DNA from: Yoonia vestfoldensis DSM 16212
GTDB lineage: Bacteria > Pseudomonadota > Alphaproteobacteria > Rhodobacterales > Rhodobacteraceae
Assembly (NCBI RefSeq): GCF_000382265.1
Contig: NZ_KB907975.1
Span: 124,001 to 188,000, forward strand
Reading direction: 5' to 3'
Length of the DNA stretch: 64,000 nucleotides
The stretch's first letter is position 1; each line of letters begins with the position of its first letter. Shown in pieces: positions 10,114 through 19,896 of the stretch. The position numbers were made by a program, and so were the translations under genes. The notes below the pieces were generated by a model. The model was not told where the DNA came from, searched no databases, and was given only the letters and a program-made list of their open reading frames with translations.

Positions 10114-11892
10114 ATGTTCCAGAGTTTTGATGCGCAATCGAGCCCAGATCAGGGGCCAGTGCGGCTAGCCGATCTGCGGGCACAGATGCTGGCCGCGGGT
10201 GTGGATGCTTTTCTTGTGCCGCGCGCCGATGCCCATCAGGGGGAATATGTGGCGGCGCGCGATGCGCGGCTGCGTTGGCTGACGGGGTTTTCGGGGTCGG
10301 CAGGGTTTTGCGTGGCGTTGCAGGACCGCGCGGGCGTGTTCATCGACGGGCGCTACCGTGTGCAGGTTTTATCAGAGGTGGCAGAGTGCTACACGCCCGT
10401 GCATTGGCCCGAGGTGCAACTGGCCGACTGGCTGAAGGCCGCGCGCCCTGCGGGTGGCGTGCTGGGCTATGACGCGTGGCTGCACACGGTGGACGAGATC
10501 GCAAAGCTGCGCGCAGCGCTGCCCGCGTGGGAGCTGCGGGCCGTGGACAATCTGGTGGACCGGATCTGGCAGGACCAACCTGCCCCGCCGGATGCGCCGT
10601 TCACGGTGCAACCGCTGGATCTTGCGGGGGAAGATCACGCCGCGAAACGCGCGCGGCTGGCGCAGGCGCTCAGCGCTGATGCCTGCGTGCTGACCTTGCC
10701 TGACTCCATCGCGTGGCTTTTGAATATCCGTGGCAGCGACATTCCCCGCAATCCGGTGCCGCAGGGCTTTGCCATTCTGCACCGCACGGGGGCGGTGACC
10801 CTGTTTGCGGGTGCGGGCAAGGCGGACGGGATCGTGGACCATCTGGGCCCCGATGTGACCCTGCGCGATGTCGTAGATTTCCTGCCTGTCTTGCAGGGCA
10901 TGACCGGCGCGGTGCAGATCGACCCCAAGACCTGCCCCGATCTGGTGGCCAGCACGCTGGCGGGGGCGCAGGTCGTGCATGCGCCTGACCCTTGCATCCT
11001 GCCCAAGGCCTGCAAGAACGCGACCGAGATCGCGGGCGCGCGTGCCGCGCACGACCGCGACGCTGTGGCGATGGTGCGGTTTCTGGCCTGGCTTGATGCC
11101 ACCGCCCCCCACGGCAGTCTCACCGAAATCGACGTTGTGCGCGCGCTGGAAGGGTTCCGGCGCGAGACCAACGCGCTGCGCGACATCAGTTTCGAGACGA
11201 TCTGCGGGTCCGGCCCCAACGGTGTCATCGTGCATTACCGCGTGAGCGAGGCGAGCAATCGTAGTCTGGGGCAGAACGAATTGCTGCTGGTGGATTCCGG
11301 CGGGCAGTATCAGGACGGCACGACCGATATCACCCGCACCATCGCCATCGGCACGCCGACCGCGACGCACCGTGCCTGTTACACCCGTGTGTTGCAGGGG
11401 ATGATCGCGGTCAGCCGCATCCGGTTTCCGCGTGGCGTGGGCGGGCAGCATCTGGATGCGCTGGCGCGCGCGCCTTTGTGGCTGGCGGGGATGGATTATG
11501 ACCACGGTACGGGCCATGGCGTGGGCAGCTACCTGAGCGTGCATGAAGGTCCACAGGGAATTTCCCGCCGGTCCGAGGTTGCCTTGCAGGAAGGGATGAT
11601 CCTGTCGAACGAGCCTGGCTATTACCGTCCCGGCGCTTTCGGCATCCGGATCGAGAACCTGATCGTCACGGTCAAGGCGCAACCCCTGCCCGGTGCCGAT
11701 GCGCGCGACATGCTGGCCTTCGAGACGCTGACGCATGTGCCATTCGACCGCCGCCTGATCGACAGCGATCTGTTGACGGGCGCAGAACGGGACTGGATTG
11801 ATCGCTATCATGCCGATACATTGGTGCGTGTCGGCCCACGCCTTGACCCGCCAACCAAAGACTGGCTGGTCGCGGCCTGCGCGCCTTTGTAA
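10114..11892 (+). CDS. M24 family metallopeptidase (Xaa-Pro aminopeptidase type)
   Basis: A 592-residue cytosolic peptidase of the APP1/aminopeptidase P class, which removes an N-terminal residue next to proline. Two creatinase-like N-terminal domains (about residues 1-300) precede the pita-bread catalytic domain. Visible metal ligands are DSGGQYQDGTTDITRT (two Asp), HGTGHGVGSYLSVHEGP (His), SNEPGYYRPGAFGIRIENL (two Glu). The three-domain length is that of the large cytosolic form. The start ATG follows AAGTGGGGGCGCG. Confidence 0.92.
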   Translation: MFQSFDAQSSPDQGPVRLADLRAQMLAAGVDAFLVPRADAHQGEYVAARDARLRWLTGFSGSAGFCVALQDRAGVFIDGRYRVQVLSEVAECYTPVHWPEVQLADWLKAARPAGGVLGYDAWLHTVDEIAKLRAALPAWELRAVDNLVDRIWQDQPAPPDAPFTVQPLDLAGEDHAAKRARLAQALSADACVLTLPDSIAWLLNIRGSDIPRNPVPQGFAILHRTGAVTLFAGAGKADGIVDHLGPDVTLRDVVDFLPVLQGMTGAVQIDPKTCPDLVASTLAGAQVVHAPDPCILPKACKNATEIAGARAAHDRDAVAMVRFLAWLDATAPHGSLTEIDVVRALEGFRRETNALRDISFETICGSGPNGVIVHYRVSEASNRSLGQNELLLVDSGGQYQDGTTDITRTIAIGTPTATHRACYTRVLQGMIAVSRIRFPRGVGGQHLDALARAPLWLAGMDYDHGTGHGVGSYLSVHEGPQGISRRSEVALQEGMILSNEPGYYRPGAFGIRIENLIVTVKAQPLPGADARDMLAFETLTHVPFDRRLIDSDLLTGAERDWIDRYHADTLVRVGPRLDPPTKDWLVAACAPL

Positions 11893-11921
11893 CCCGAAAT
11901 TCTTGCCCCGAAGGACCTTTC

Positions 11922-12263
11922 ATGTCTGATCACATCACAATTCGCCCTGCGACCGGCACATGGGTCGTGCGCGCCGGTGGCGCCGTTCTGGGCGAATCCA
12001 CCGATGCGCTGGAACTGACCGAGGGCGATTATCCGCCCGTGATCTATTTTCCACGCGCCGATATCGCCATGGCGTTTCTGGAACCGTCGGACACCACATC
12101 GACCTGCCCGCACAAGGGCAGCGCTTCCTATTACGGGATCGCGGCGAAAAGCGGGCTGATCAAGGATGCCGTCTGGTCCTATGAGGACCCCAAACCTGCC
12201 GTCGCGGAGATCAAGGGATACCTTGCGTTCTACACCAGCAAGGTTGCGGTCGAGGAAGTCTAG
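11922..12263 (+). CDS. DUF427 domain protein
   Basis: A 113-residue protein consisting of one DUF427 domain: start HITIRPATGTWVVRAGG, middle PPVIYFPRADIAMAFLEPSD, then the typical STCPHKGSASYYGI block and WSYEDPKP. The family is a small beta-tent fold of unknown biochemical role. It lies 29 bases after the M24 peptidase, probably co-transcribed, and overlaps the ClC gene tail-to-tail by four bases. Confidence 0.88.
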   Translation: MSDHITIRPATGTWVVRAGGAVLGESTDALELTEGDYPPVIYFPRADIAMAFLEPSDTTSTCPHKGSASYYGIAAKSGLIKDAVWSYEDPKPAVAEIKGYLAFYTSKVAVEEV

Positions 12264-13930
12264 GAATGTTCCTCGGCGGCGGTGTCCGACAGGGCGCGGT
12301 TCATCGCGCGCAGGGCATCGACCTGATATAGCGCACCCAGCAATTCGGGCGTGTCCGCTTCGCCGCCCAGGGACAGGACCGGCAGAAATGCCTCTCCGCT
12401 CCGGTCGAAAAGTGGCATCGCCTGTTCCAGCGTCGCAATCCGGTCAAGATACAGCCCCTGTTGGACCAAAGCCCAACAGGCCTCTTCAGGGGCGTCACGC
12501 AGATGGGTCACGACAGGGATCGTGGCGAGCAGATAGGCTTGGGGTCCTGCCGCCAGATGCACGCCGCGGCGTTCCAGCTGGGTCAGAAAGAACGACCTGT
12601 CCACCAACCGCGAGGCAAGTGCGGTGGACAGTGACACGGCGACCATCACCGCCAGCCCCGTCTGCCAGTCGCCTGTCAGTTCGAACACGATCAGCGTCGT
12701 GGAAATCGGCGCCCCCAGCACGGCAGCGGCGACAGCGCCCATGCCTGCCAGCGCGTAAAGCGACCCTTCGCCCGACACGTTGGGAAACACCGATGTCGCG
12801 ATCAGGCCATAGGCGAGGCCGGTCAGCGCCCCGATCATCAAGGATGGTGAAAACACGCCACCGCCCATCCGCCCACCGATGGTGATCGCCACGGCAAGGA
12901 CCTTGATTGCCACAAAGACAATCGCTTCGTGCAGCAAGAGCGATCCGGTCAATGCCGCGGTCGTGGTTTCATAGCCGACCCCGATGATATGGGGAAACCA
13001 GATTGCCAGCCCGCCCAACAAGGCCCCGGCAACCGCCGGCCGCAGATAGCGTGGCAGACGCAGGATGGATTGCCCGAAATTCGCCAGATCATCGGCCCAG
13101 AAGATCGACTTCATCAGCACAACCGCGACAAGCCCGCAGACCAGCCCCAGCAGCAAAAAGGCGGGAAGCTCGACATAGAACCCCAGCGCGTTCTGCACGG
13201 GCAGGACGAATTCCGCCACATCGCCGAACACCAGGCGGTTGATCACCGTGCCGACCGCCGAAGCGATGACAATCGGCGCGAAGGCATGGACAGCAAAGTG
13301 CCGCAAGATCACCTCGAGCGCGAACAAGGCACCCGCGATCGGCGCATTGAAACTGGCGGAGACAGCAGCCGCGACGGCACAGCCAAGCAGGTCGCGCCCG
13401 GTAATCCCGTTCGCCTTGATCCAGCGGCAGACAATGGTGGACAGCACGGCGGCCAGATGGACCACCGGGCCTTCGCGCCCGCTCGACCCGCCGGTGGACA
13501 GCGTGATGAGCGACGCAACAGCCGACGCCAGCCCCCGCCGTACCTCGACCCGGCCACTGGCAAGCGCCGCCCCTTCTATGACGTCAGCGACGGATCGCAC
13601 ACGGCCGTCATCGGTGAAACGATGCAGGATCAAACCGACGACCAATCCGCCGCAAATTGGCACGGCCAGCACGTGATACCACGCAAGATCGGCAGCAAAG
13701 CTATGCAGCTTGAGAAAATCATCGGTGCCGTAGACACTGGATTGCAGCACCGAAATGCCAAGCCGGAACAACACCGCCGCGCCACCTGCCGCAATGCCGA
13801 TCGCCAGCGCGATGAACCAGAACTGGATCTGGTTCGGCCCATGCGTTTTCATCACATGCAGGGCGTCCCGACACACAAGCCGAACATGGGCGACACCTTG
13901 GTCAAGGGTCGATTTGACTGGTGTGCGCAT
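12260..13930 (-). CDS. ClC family chloride channel/transporter
   Basis: A 556-residue integral membrane protein with the ClC fold (residues about 35-440) and a C-terminal cytosolic part of about 110 residues that looks like a degenerate CBS region. The selectivity-filter motifs GGSSGREGPVVHL (gating Glu at 153) and GGGVFSPSLMIGA are present. The first filter motif GSGIP is replaced by RVRSVAD. The position of the intracellular proton glutamate (E203 in the E. coli antiporter) aligns with Val207 in NAPIAGALFALEVILRHF. By analogy with eukaryotic channels this favours a chloride channel over a proton-coupled exchanger, though exceptions exist. It is transcribed alone. Confidence 0.93.
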   Translation of the reverse strand: MRTPVKSTLDQGVAHVRLVCRDALHVMKTHGPNQIQFWFIALAIGIAAGGAAVLFRLGISVLQSSVYGTDDFLKLHSFAADLAWYHVLAVPICGGLVVGLILHRFTDDGRVRSVADVIEGAALASGRVEVRRGLASAVASLITLSTGGSSGREGPVVHLAAVLSTIVCRWIKANGITGRDLLGCAVAAAVSASFNAPIAGALFALEVILRHFAVHAFAPIVIASAVGTVINRLVFGDVAEFVLPVQNALGFYVELPAFLLLGLVCGLVAVVLMKSIFWADDLANFGQSILRLPRYLRPAVAGALLGGLAIWFPHIIGVGYETTTAALTGSLLLHEAIVFVAIKVLAVAITIGGRMGGGVFSPSLMIGALTGLAYGLIATSVFPNVSGEGSLYALAGMGAVAAAVLGAPISTTLIVFELTGDWQTGLAVMVAVSLSTALASRLVDRSFFLTQLERRGVHLAAGPQAYLLATIPVVTHLRDAPEEACWALVQQGLYLDRIATLEQAMPLFDRSGEAFLPVLSLGGEADTPELLGALYQVDALRAMNRALSDTAAEEHS

Positions 13931-14359
13931 ATGCTGCCCGCTGTCTTTAATGTTCCGCCGTCCGGTCGGTTGTTGCGTCTATCCGCGTTGATAACTTGGC
14001 GATGATGCAGGTCCAAGCCCCGAATGCGCCACGGCTGTCACAGAGACATCGGAAACGTCAGTGGCCCGGTCTATACTTTCGTATAGGTTGCCTTGCCCTG
14101 CACAGAATTGTTACATTCTTCTTCAGAGCGTTGCTCTTGTGTTGTTTGATGGTGAACTTGGAAAGACTGGTTTTGTGGCCGGGCTGACAAGAGTTAAGGA
14201 AGCGGGCGTTTGCGGCCGTTTACCAAAAAGATCGGATTTGCCCATCCCGGAGGTGAGTGGCCGGGGTGGCAAAAGTGAAAGAGTGGGTAGGGTAACCCGT
14301 GTTGTCTAGGGGTGGTGTAGCGGGCGCGGCAACGTGTCGGCGGCGCTGCCCCTAATTTT
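13931..14359. other. Non-coding stretch between recN and the ClC gene
   Basis: 429 bases without a convincing gene. Short open frames on the plus strand (for example 13996-14187) are Arg/Leu-rich without ribosome site or family. The centre (about 14080-14190) is more AT-rich than its surroundings and contains the hairpin CTATAC-TTTC-GTATAG (14071-14086). It should hold the promoter of the ClC gene and the end of the recN transcript. I see nothing else. Confidence 0.5.
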
Positions 14360-16009
14360 TCAGGCCTTTATCAGGGCCTTGGCCGCTTCGCGCGCCGCTT
14401 CTGTGACGGTGTCGCCCGACAGCATCCGCGCGATCTCGTCGATCCGCGCACCGGCATCGAGTGGCACGACCGTCGACAATGTCTCATCCGCATGTTGGTG
14501 TTTTTCGACGCGCCAATGATGGCCGCCCAAGGCTGCGACCTGCGGTGAATGGGTCACGACCAGCACCTGCCCGCCCTTTGCCAATTCCGCCAGACGCCGG
14601 CCTACCGCATCCGCGGTCGCCCCGCCGATGCCACGGTCGATTTCGTCAAAGATCATCGTAAGCCCGTCAGCCCCTTGGGTCAGACAGACCTTCAAAGCCA
14701 AAAGAAACCGGCTGAGTTCGCCGCCCGAAGCGATCTTGTTGATCGGCCCGGTCGGCGCGCCGGGATTGGTCGCCACTGTAAAGGCCACCGCGTCGATACC
14801 GTCCGGGCCGGGATCTGCATCGGTGATTTCAGTCGTGAAAACAGCACGTTCCATCTTGAGCGGTGCAAGTTCTTCCGCCATCGCAAGGTCCAGCTTGCGC
14901 GCCGCCGCCTGCCGTTTGGCACGCAGGCCGGACGCGGCCGCATTATAGGTGGCCTGCGCCGCATGCAGGTGATCGGACAATGCCTTCAGGCTGTCGGACG
15001 ATCCATCCAGTACCGCAAGCCGCCCGCGCAGGTCATCGGCAAAGCCGCGCAGATCATCGGGCAGCACGTCATGTTTGCGCGCCAATCCACGAATAGCGAA
15101 CAGGCGCTCTTCGGTCTCCTCCAACGCAAAAGGATCGAACGACAGCGCGTCCAGACAGGATTCGATCCCGCGTTGGGCATCGTAAAGCGACAGCATCATC
15201 GCCTCGATGGCGGCAAGGGCCGTGTCAAGCTGGCCTTCGGCCTTGTCGGCTGCCCCTTGCAGCCAGCGCGATGCGTCATTGATCAACCCTTCGGCGCCTT
15301 GCAGGCCCAGCGCCTCATGCGCGCGGGCGATGTCAGTGCGGATCTTTTCGGCGCCCTGCATCAAGCGGCGCTGTGCGTCGAGCGTCGCTTCTTCGCCCGC
15401 CTCGGGCGACAGCGCGTCAAGTTCGGCGACGGCGTGGCGCAGGTAATCTTCTTCGGCACGGGTTTCGGCAACCTTGGCCTCGGCTGCGGCAAGCGCCTTG
15501 CGCGCGGCCGCCAGCGCGCGCCACGCTGTTTGCGTCGCAACCAGTTCCAGATCGACACCGGCAAAAACATCAAGCATCTGGCGGTGGCCACGCGGGTTCA
15601 AGAGGCCGCGGTCATCATGCTGGCCGTGCAATTCAACCAGTGTTTCGGACAGCGCACGCAGCACATCGCCGCTGACGCGGCGGTCGTTCACCCAAGCCGT
15701 CTTGCGCCCGTCACGGGTATTGATACGGCGCAGGATCAACTCGTCCTCCACCTCTAGCCCCGCGTCTTGCAGGATCGTGCGGGCCGGATGGTCGGCGGAC
15801 AGGTCGAACCATGCTGTCACTTCGCCCTGATCCGCGCCTTGCCGGACCAGCTCGGCCCGCCCGCGCCAACCCAGAACAAAGCCAAGGGAATCGAGCAGGA
15901 TGGATTTGCCCGCGCCGGTTTCGCCGGTCAACACGTTCAGTCCAGGCTGGAAGGACAATTCCAGCCTGTCGATGATCAGCATGTCCCTGATGTCTAAGCC
16001 GCGCAGCAT
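14360..16009 (-). CDS. recN: DNA repair protein RecN
   Basis: RecN is an SMC-like ATPase that acts in recombinational double-strand break repair by bridging DNA. The protein has 549 residues. The Walker A GETGAGKSILLDSLGF is at residues 30-45, and a long coiled-coil arm (about 150-350, Ala/Glu/Arg/Leu rich) follows. The C-terminal head has the ABC signature ASGGELSRFLLALK, the Walker B MIFDEIDRGIGG and the VVTHSPQVAA H-loop. The start MLRGLDIRDMLIIDRLELSF matches the family. It is the last gene of the leftward lpxC-bamD-recN tail, 36 bases after bamD. Confidence 0.97.
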   Translation of the reverse strand: MLRGLDIRDMLIIDRLELSFQPGLNVLTGETGAGKSILLDSLGFVLGWRGRAELVRQGADQGEVTAWFDLSADHPARTILQDAGLEVEDELILRRINTRDGRKTAWVNDRRVSGDVLRALSETLVELHGQHDDRGLLNPRGHRQMLDVFAGVDLELVATQTAWRALAAARKALAAAEAKVAETRAEEDYLRHAVAELDALSPEAGEEATLDAQRRLMQGAEKIRTDIARAHEALGLQGAEGLINDASRWLQGAADKAEGQLDTALAAIEAMMLSLYDAQRGIESCLDALSFDPFALEETEERLFAIRGLARKHDVLPDDLRGFADDLRGRLAVLDGSSDSLKALSDHLHAAQATYNAAASGLRAKRQAAARKLDLAMAEELAPLKMERAVFTTEITDADPGPDGIDAVAFTVATNPGAPTGPINKIASGGELSRFLLALKVCLTQGADGLTMIFDEIDRGIGGATADAVGRRLAELAKGGQVLVVTHSPQVAALGGHHWRVEKHQHADETLSTVVPLDAGARIDEIARMLSGDTVTEAAREAAKALIKA

Positions 16010-16023
16010 GTCGCACCCCGAAG

Positions 16024-16041
16024 GGCGGGGGCAACCCCGCC
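16024..16041. other. Hairpin between bamD and recN
   Basis: A perfect 7-bp hairpin GGCGGGG-GCAA-CCCCGCC in the 36-base gap between the bamD stop and recN start. It has no T run on the minus strand. It could slow or partly terminate transcription, or stabilise the upstream message. Confidence 0.5.
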
Positions 16042-16045
16042 TTGG

Positions 16046-16870
16046 TTAGAGCCACTCACCCCGTACCACCTGCCGATAGATCGACGCCAGCCAATTGTCG
16101 CCCAAAGGCTCTGCGGCAAGGCCGCGCCCGGTCAGTAAGGCAAAGCTTGCCTCATACCATTCGCTGGACTGGTAGTTGTAGCCAAGGATCGCACCTGCGG
16201 TCTGGGCTTCCTCAGTCAGACCCAGCGACAGATAGGCTTCCACCAGACGGTGCAAAGCCTCGGGGGTGTGGGTCGTGGTCTGGAAATCCTCGACCACGGT
16301 GCGGAAACGATTGGCGGCCGCGGCGTAATTCGCGCGCTTGAGGTAATAGCGCCCGATTTCCATTTCCTTGGCGGCAAGCTGGTCAAAGGCCAGATCGAAT
16401 TTCGCCACGGATGCAGCGGCATATTCGCTGTCGGGATAGGTTTCGATCACATTGCGCAAGGATTGCAGCGCCTGAAAGGTCAGCCCCTGATCGCGGCCGA
16501 TATCGGAAATCTGGTCATAATAGGACAAAGCCAGCAGATAGGCCGCATAGGGCGCATCCTGTTCGGCAGGATAAAAATCAAGGAAACGCTGCGCTGCGGC
16601 GCGGCTGTTGGGATAGTCGCGGTCGCGGTGATAGGCGAACGCCTGCATGATCAGCGCGCGCTGCGCGAATTCGGAATAGGGATAAAGGCGTTCGATCTCG
16701 CCAAAGGTAAAGGCGGCGTCATCGGGGTTGCCCGCTTCAATCTGGCGTTCACCCAATTCGAAAATCTGCTGCGCACTCAGGTCTTCCAGTGGGACATTGC
16801 TGCCCCCGCCGCCGCAAGCCACCAGCAACATCAGGGCGGCAACCGCGCCCAAAACGCGTTTGTTTTTCAT
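16046..16870 (-). CDS. bamD: Outer membrane assembly lipoprotein BamD
   Basis: BamD is the essential lipoprotein of the BAM complex that folds beta-barrel proteins into the outer membrane. The 274-residue precursor starts MKNKRVLGAVAALMLLVAC. The lipobox LVAC gives Cys19, and Gly follows, so the mature protein should be sorted to the outer membrane. The rest is TPR repeats, with the typical ALIMQAFAYHRDRDYPNSRAA and FDLAFDQLAAKEMEIGRYYLKR blocks. The in-frame extension upstream of this Met is Arg-rich and would destroy the signal peptide, so it was rejected. It lies downstream of lpxC. Confidence 0.95.
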   Translation of the reverse strand: MKNKRVLGAVAALMLLVACGGGGSNVPLEDLSAQQIFELGERQIEAGNPDDAAFTFGEIERLYPYSEFAQRALIMQAFAYHRDRDYPNSRAAAQRFLDFYPAEQDAPYAAYLLALSYYDQISDIGRDQGLTFQALQSLRNVIETYPDSEYAAASVAKFDLAFDQLAAKEMEIGRYYLKRANYAAAANRFRTVVEDFQTTTHTPEALHRLVEAYLSLGLTEEAQTAGAILGYNYQSSEWYEASFALLTGRGLAAEPLGDNWLASIYRQVVRGEWL

Positions 16871-17014
16871 GTTGCTTGTCACGTCTGCTGTCCTCTTGCC
16901 TGACTGCCGCCGCACAGCACGCGGCGCGCTGCGGTTCCGGACGGGTCTAGCATACAAAATTCGGGGGCAAAATGCCTTTTGATCTTTGTGCGATCAACAC
17001 GGCGACAACCCGTG

Positions 17015-17932
17015 TCAGGCGACTGCGACCAGATCGGCCTGGCTGACACCGACGCCCGGCAAACGGGCCGCGATATTGCTGTCGCAACGCACCATACGCC
17101 AGGCATCGGGCTGTGCGAACAGCGCGCGCAACAGCATGTTGGTCATCGCGTGACCCGCCCGCGACCCGGTGTAGCGGCCAAGGATCGGTGCACCAGCGGT
17201 GTAAAGATCGCCCAGCGCATCAAGCATCTTGTGCCGCACGGCTTCGTCAGGGTGCCGCAGGCCGCCCGGTGTCAGGATCTTGTCGCCATCGACAACGACG
17301 GCGTTGTCAACGGTACCACCCAAGGCAAGCCCCTGCGACCGCATCGTGGCGACATCCGAGGACCGGCAGAAGGTCCGGCTGTCACATAATTCGCGCACAA
17401 AAGCGCCATTCGCCATGTTCAGCGTCTTGTGCTGCTGGCCGATCGCGACGTCAGCGAAATCAATCGAAAAGTCGATCTGCAAGGTGGTCGCCGGGCGCAG
17501 CGATGCCGATGCAGCGCCCTGCCTGACGGTCACCTCACGAAGAACCTCGATCGCGTGCAGCGGCGCCGCCTCCGTTTGCAATCCGGTGGCGACGATCCCG
17601 CGCACAAAGGCTGCTGCACTGCCGTCAAGGATCGGGACTTCGGCCGCGTCGATGTCGATCAACGCGTTATGCACGCCGCAACCGGACAGCGCGGCCATCA
17701 GATGTTCGATCGTCGAAACCGACACACCATCCGCATTTGCCAGCCGTGTATTCAGCGGCGAGACGATGACATTCTGCCACAGCGCAGCGATGACAGGCGT
17801 CCCTGGCAGATCGACGCGCCGGAAGGCGATACCCGCACCCGCCTGCGCCGGACGGACAACGACCCGCACTGGCGCGCCTGTGTGCAGGCCGACACCTTCG
17901 AAGACGATTGGAGATTTTACGCTGTTCTGCAC
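17015..17932 (-). CDS. lpxC: UDP-3-O-acyl-N-acetylglucosamine deacetylase
   Basis: LpxC is the zinc amidase that performs the committed step of lipid A synthesis. The 305-residue protein shows both beta-alpha repeats. The zinc ligand motif is TIEHLMAALSGCGVHN (His77), further ligands are in RHKMLDALGDL (His and Asp), and the catalytic His is in GSRAGHAMTNMLLR. It lies about 210 bases downstream of ftsZ at the end of the dcw cluster, as in many Gram-negatives. A perfect operator-like palindrome lies about 90 bases upstream of the start. Confidence 0.97.
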   Translation of the reverse strand: MQNSVKSPIVFEGVGLHTGAPVRVVVRPAQAGAGIAFRRVDLPGTPVIAALWQNVIVSPLNTRLANADGVSVSTIEHLMAALSGCGVHNALIDIDAAEVPILDGSAAAFVRGIVATGLQTEAAPLHAIEVLREVTVRQGAASASLRPATTLQIDFSIDFADVAIGQQHKTLNMANGAFVRELCDSRTFCRSSDVATMRSQGLALGGTVDNAVVVDGDKILTPGGLRHPDEAVRHKMLDALGDLYTAGAPILGRYTGSRAGHAMTNMLLRALFAQPDAWRMVRCDSNIAARLPGVGVSQADLVAVA

Positions 17933-18020
17933 GAGAGAGAGCCAACTTCGCCATGAGAGATTTTCTTCTCCTTAGGTAGTGTGCAGGTGCAGCATGCTCA
18001 ATTCACTCTTTGCGACGGAC

Positions 18021-18037
18021 TGAAACATCATGTTTCA
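18021..18037. promoter_or_regulatory. Perfect 17-bp palindrome upstream of lpxC
   Basis: TGAAACAT-C-ATGTTTCA, a perfect 8-base inverted repeat around one base. It lies in AT-rich DNA between the ftsZ terminator and the lpxC start (ATG at 17932). Position and symmetry fit a dimeric repressor/activator site. The regulator is unknown. Confidence 0.5.
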
Positions 18038-18074
18038 AAAACAAAATATTCGCTTATCCCATTGATATAAATGC

Positions 18075-18100
18075 CAAAGGCCGCATCGCTGCGGCCTTTG
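18075..18100 (-). terminator. Hairpin terminator after ftsZ
   Basis: An 11-bp perfect stem. On the minus strand it reads CAAAGGCCGCA-GCGA-TGCGGCCTTTG, with a GNRA-type tetraloop, 42 bases past the ftsZ stop. It is followed by GCATTTATAT, a weak U tract. It separates ftsZ from lpxC transcription. Confidence 0.7.
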
Positions 18101-18141
18101 GTGTCAATGTCACTGGCGCGTTGTCGCAACCTGTGTCGGGA

Positions 18142-19719
18142 TCAGTTCGCCTGACGGCGCAGGAAAGCCGGGATTTCGATTCGATCCTGATCGCCCTCCG
18201 CCTCTTGGTCAGGCCGCAAAGCGGTGACCTGCGGTTGCGAACGCGATGGCTGCGGCGCGGGCGCCTCGGCCTGCGCACCTGTCATGCGGTTGATCAAGGA
18301 ATTGATCCCGAAACGCGTCTTTTCCGGCTCTGCTGCACGTGGTGCGGGGCGCTGCTGTTCGGCGGGTTTCGGCGCGCGGTTGACGGCGGCTTGGAGACGG
18401 GCCAGCGCCTCTGGCGACGGGGTGCCGGGCGCGGGCGCGCGCGGTGCGACGAAGGTGTCCGCATCCGACAGCGTCGGTTCGGGGCGCGGCGTGTAGGCAG
18501 GCGGCGGCAGGTCGTCTGCAGCGCGTGTCTGGGCAGCAGGCGCTTCGCGGCGTGGCTCGAATGCTGGGGTGTGATCCTCTTCGAAATCCTCGAACAGGCT
18601 TGGCTCTGTGCGGGCCGGGGCTTGGGCGACGACGCGTTCGGCAGCAACAGGCGCGGGCGCCGGTGCTGGCGCTGGCGCTGCGGGGGCCTGATGGGCCTGC
18701 GGCAGTGGCGCGGACATCGACCGGCGCGGTGTCGCATCCTCGGCGCGTTTGACCTTGGCGTCGATGCCGGTGGCGACGACGGACACGCGCATCCGGCCTT
18801 CCATGCTGGTGTCCAGCGTGGAGCCGACGATGATATTCGCCTCGGGATCGACCTTTTCGCGGATCTTGTTGGCAGCCTCGTCCAGTTCGAACAGCGTCAG
18901 GTCATAGCCGCCGGTGATGTTGATCAACACACCGCGCGCGCCTTCGAGGCTGATTTCGTCCAGCAGCGGGTTCGCGATGGCCTTTTCGGCGGCCTGGATG
19001 GCGCGGTTTTCGCCCTCGGCCTCGCCGGTGCCCATCATGGCCTTGCCCATCTCGTCCATTACGGCGCGCACGTCCGCAAAGTCGAGGTTGATCAGGCCCG
19101 GACGGACCATCAGGTCGGTCACGCCCTTGACGCCTTGATACAGCACGTCGTCCGCCAGCGCGAAGGCTTCGGTGAATGTCGTGTTTTCATTCGCCAGACG
19201 GAACAGGTTCTGGTTGGGGATGATGATCAGCGTATCGACGACCTTTTGCAGCGCCTCGATACCATCGTCGGCCTGGCGCATCCGCTTGCCGCCTTCGAAC
19301 TGGAAAGGCTTGGTCACGACGCCCACGGTCAGCACGCCGAGTTCACGCGCAGCCTGCGCGATGATCGGGGCCGCGCCTGTCCCGGTGCCGCCGCCCATGC
19401 CTGCGGTGATGAAACACATATGCGCACCGGCCAGATGATCGACGATCTGTTCGATGCTTTCTTCGGCGGCCGCAGCGCCCACGCTGGCGCGCGCACCGGC
19501 ACCCAGACCTTCGGTCACTTTCAGACCCATCTGGATTTTCGATGTGGCGCGCGATTGTTGCAGCGCCTGTGCATCCGTGTTGGCGACCACGAATTCAACC
19601 CCGTCGAGTTGTTTCTCGATCATGTTGTTGACTGCGTTGCCACCAGCGCCGCCCACGCCGAAAACGGTGATGCGCGGCTTCAGTTCGTCGTGCCCGGGAA
19701 GGGAAAGGTTCAGTGTCAT
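18142..19719 (-). CDS. ftsZ: Cell division protein FtsZ
   Basis: FtsZ is the tubulin-like GTPase forming the division ring. The 525-residue protein has the GTP-binding tubulin signature [12 protein letters not shown] (about residues 111-122), the T7 loop region [11 protein letters not shown], and a globular core to about 320. A long Pro/Ala/Arg-rich disordered linker (about 330-505) follows, and the C-terminal peptide [12 protein letters not shown] binds FtsA and other partners. The long linker is normal for alphaproteobacteria. 177 bases separate it from ftsA, enough for its own promoter. Confidence 0.99.
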   Translation of the reverse strand: MTLNLSLPGHDELKPRITVFGVGGAGGNAVNNMIEKQLDGVEFVVANTDAQALQQSRATSKIQMGLKVTEGLGAGARASVGAAAAEESIEQIVDHLAGAHMCFITAGMGGGTGTGAAPIIAQAARELGVLTVGVVTKPFQFEGGKRMRQADDGIEALQKVVDTLIIIPNQNLFRLANENTTFTEAFALADDVLYQGVKGVTDLMVRPGLINLDFADVRAVMDEMGKAMMGTGEAEGENRAIQAAEKAIANPLLDEISLEGARGVLINITGGYDLTLFELDEAANKIREKVDPEANIIVGSTLDTSMEGRMRVSVVATGIDAKVKRAEDATPRRSMSAPLPQAHQAPAAPAPAPAPAPVAAERVVAQAPARTEPSLFEDFEEDHTPAFEPRREAPAAQTRAADDLPPPAYTPRPEPTLSDADTFVAPRAPAPGTPSPEALARLQAAVNRAPKPAEQQRPAPRAAEPEKTRFGINSLINRMTGAQAEAPAPQPSRSQPQVTALRPDQEAEGDQDRIEIPAFLRRQAN

Positions 19720-19896
19720 AACTCTGTCCGCCTGTTTTTATATCAGCCCGTCCCACCGGGCGACTGCTGCCAATTATCCTTCAGCATATCGGTATGATGC
19801 CGAAAGGTCACGGAAAAAACACAAAGTGCCTACCAAATCTTGACGAAAAATGCGCAATTTCTGCTCGATATCGCATGATCGGCAAGATGTTGCGCA

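Noticed and set aside
13996..14187. 63-codon plus-strand frame in the recN-ClC gap
   Set aside because: Arg/Leu/Phe-rich random composition, no ribosome site.
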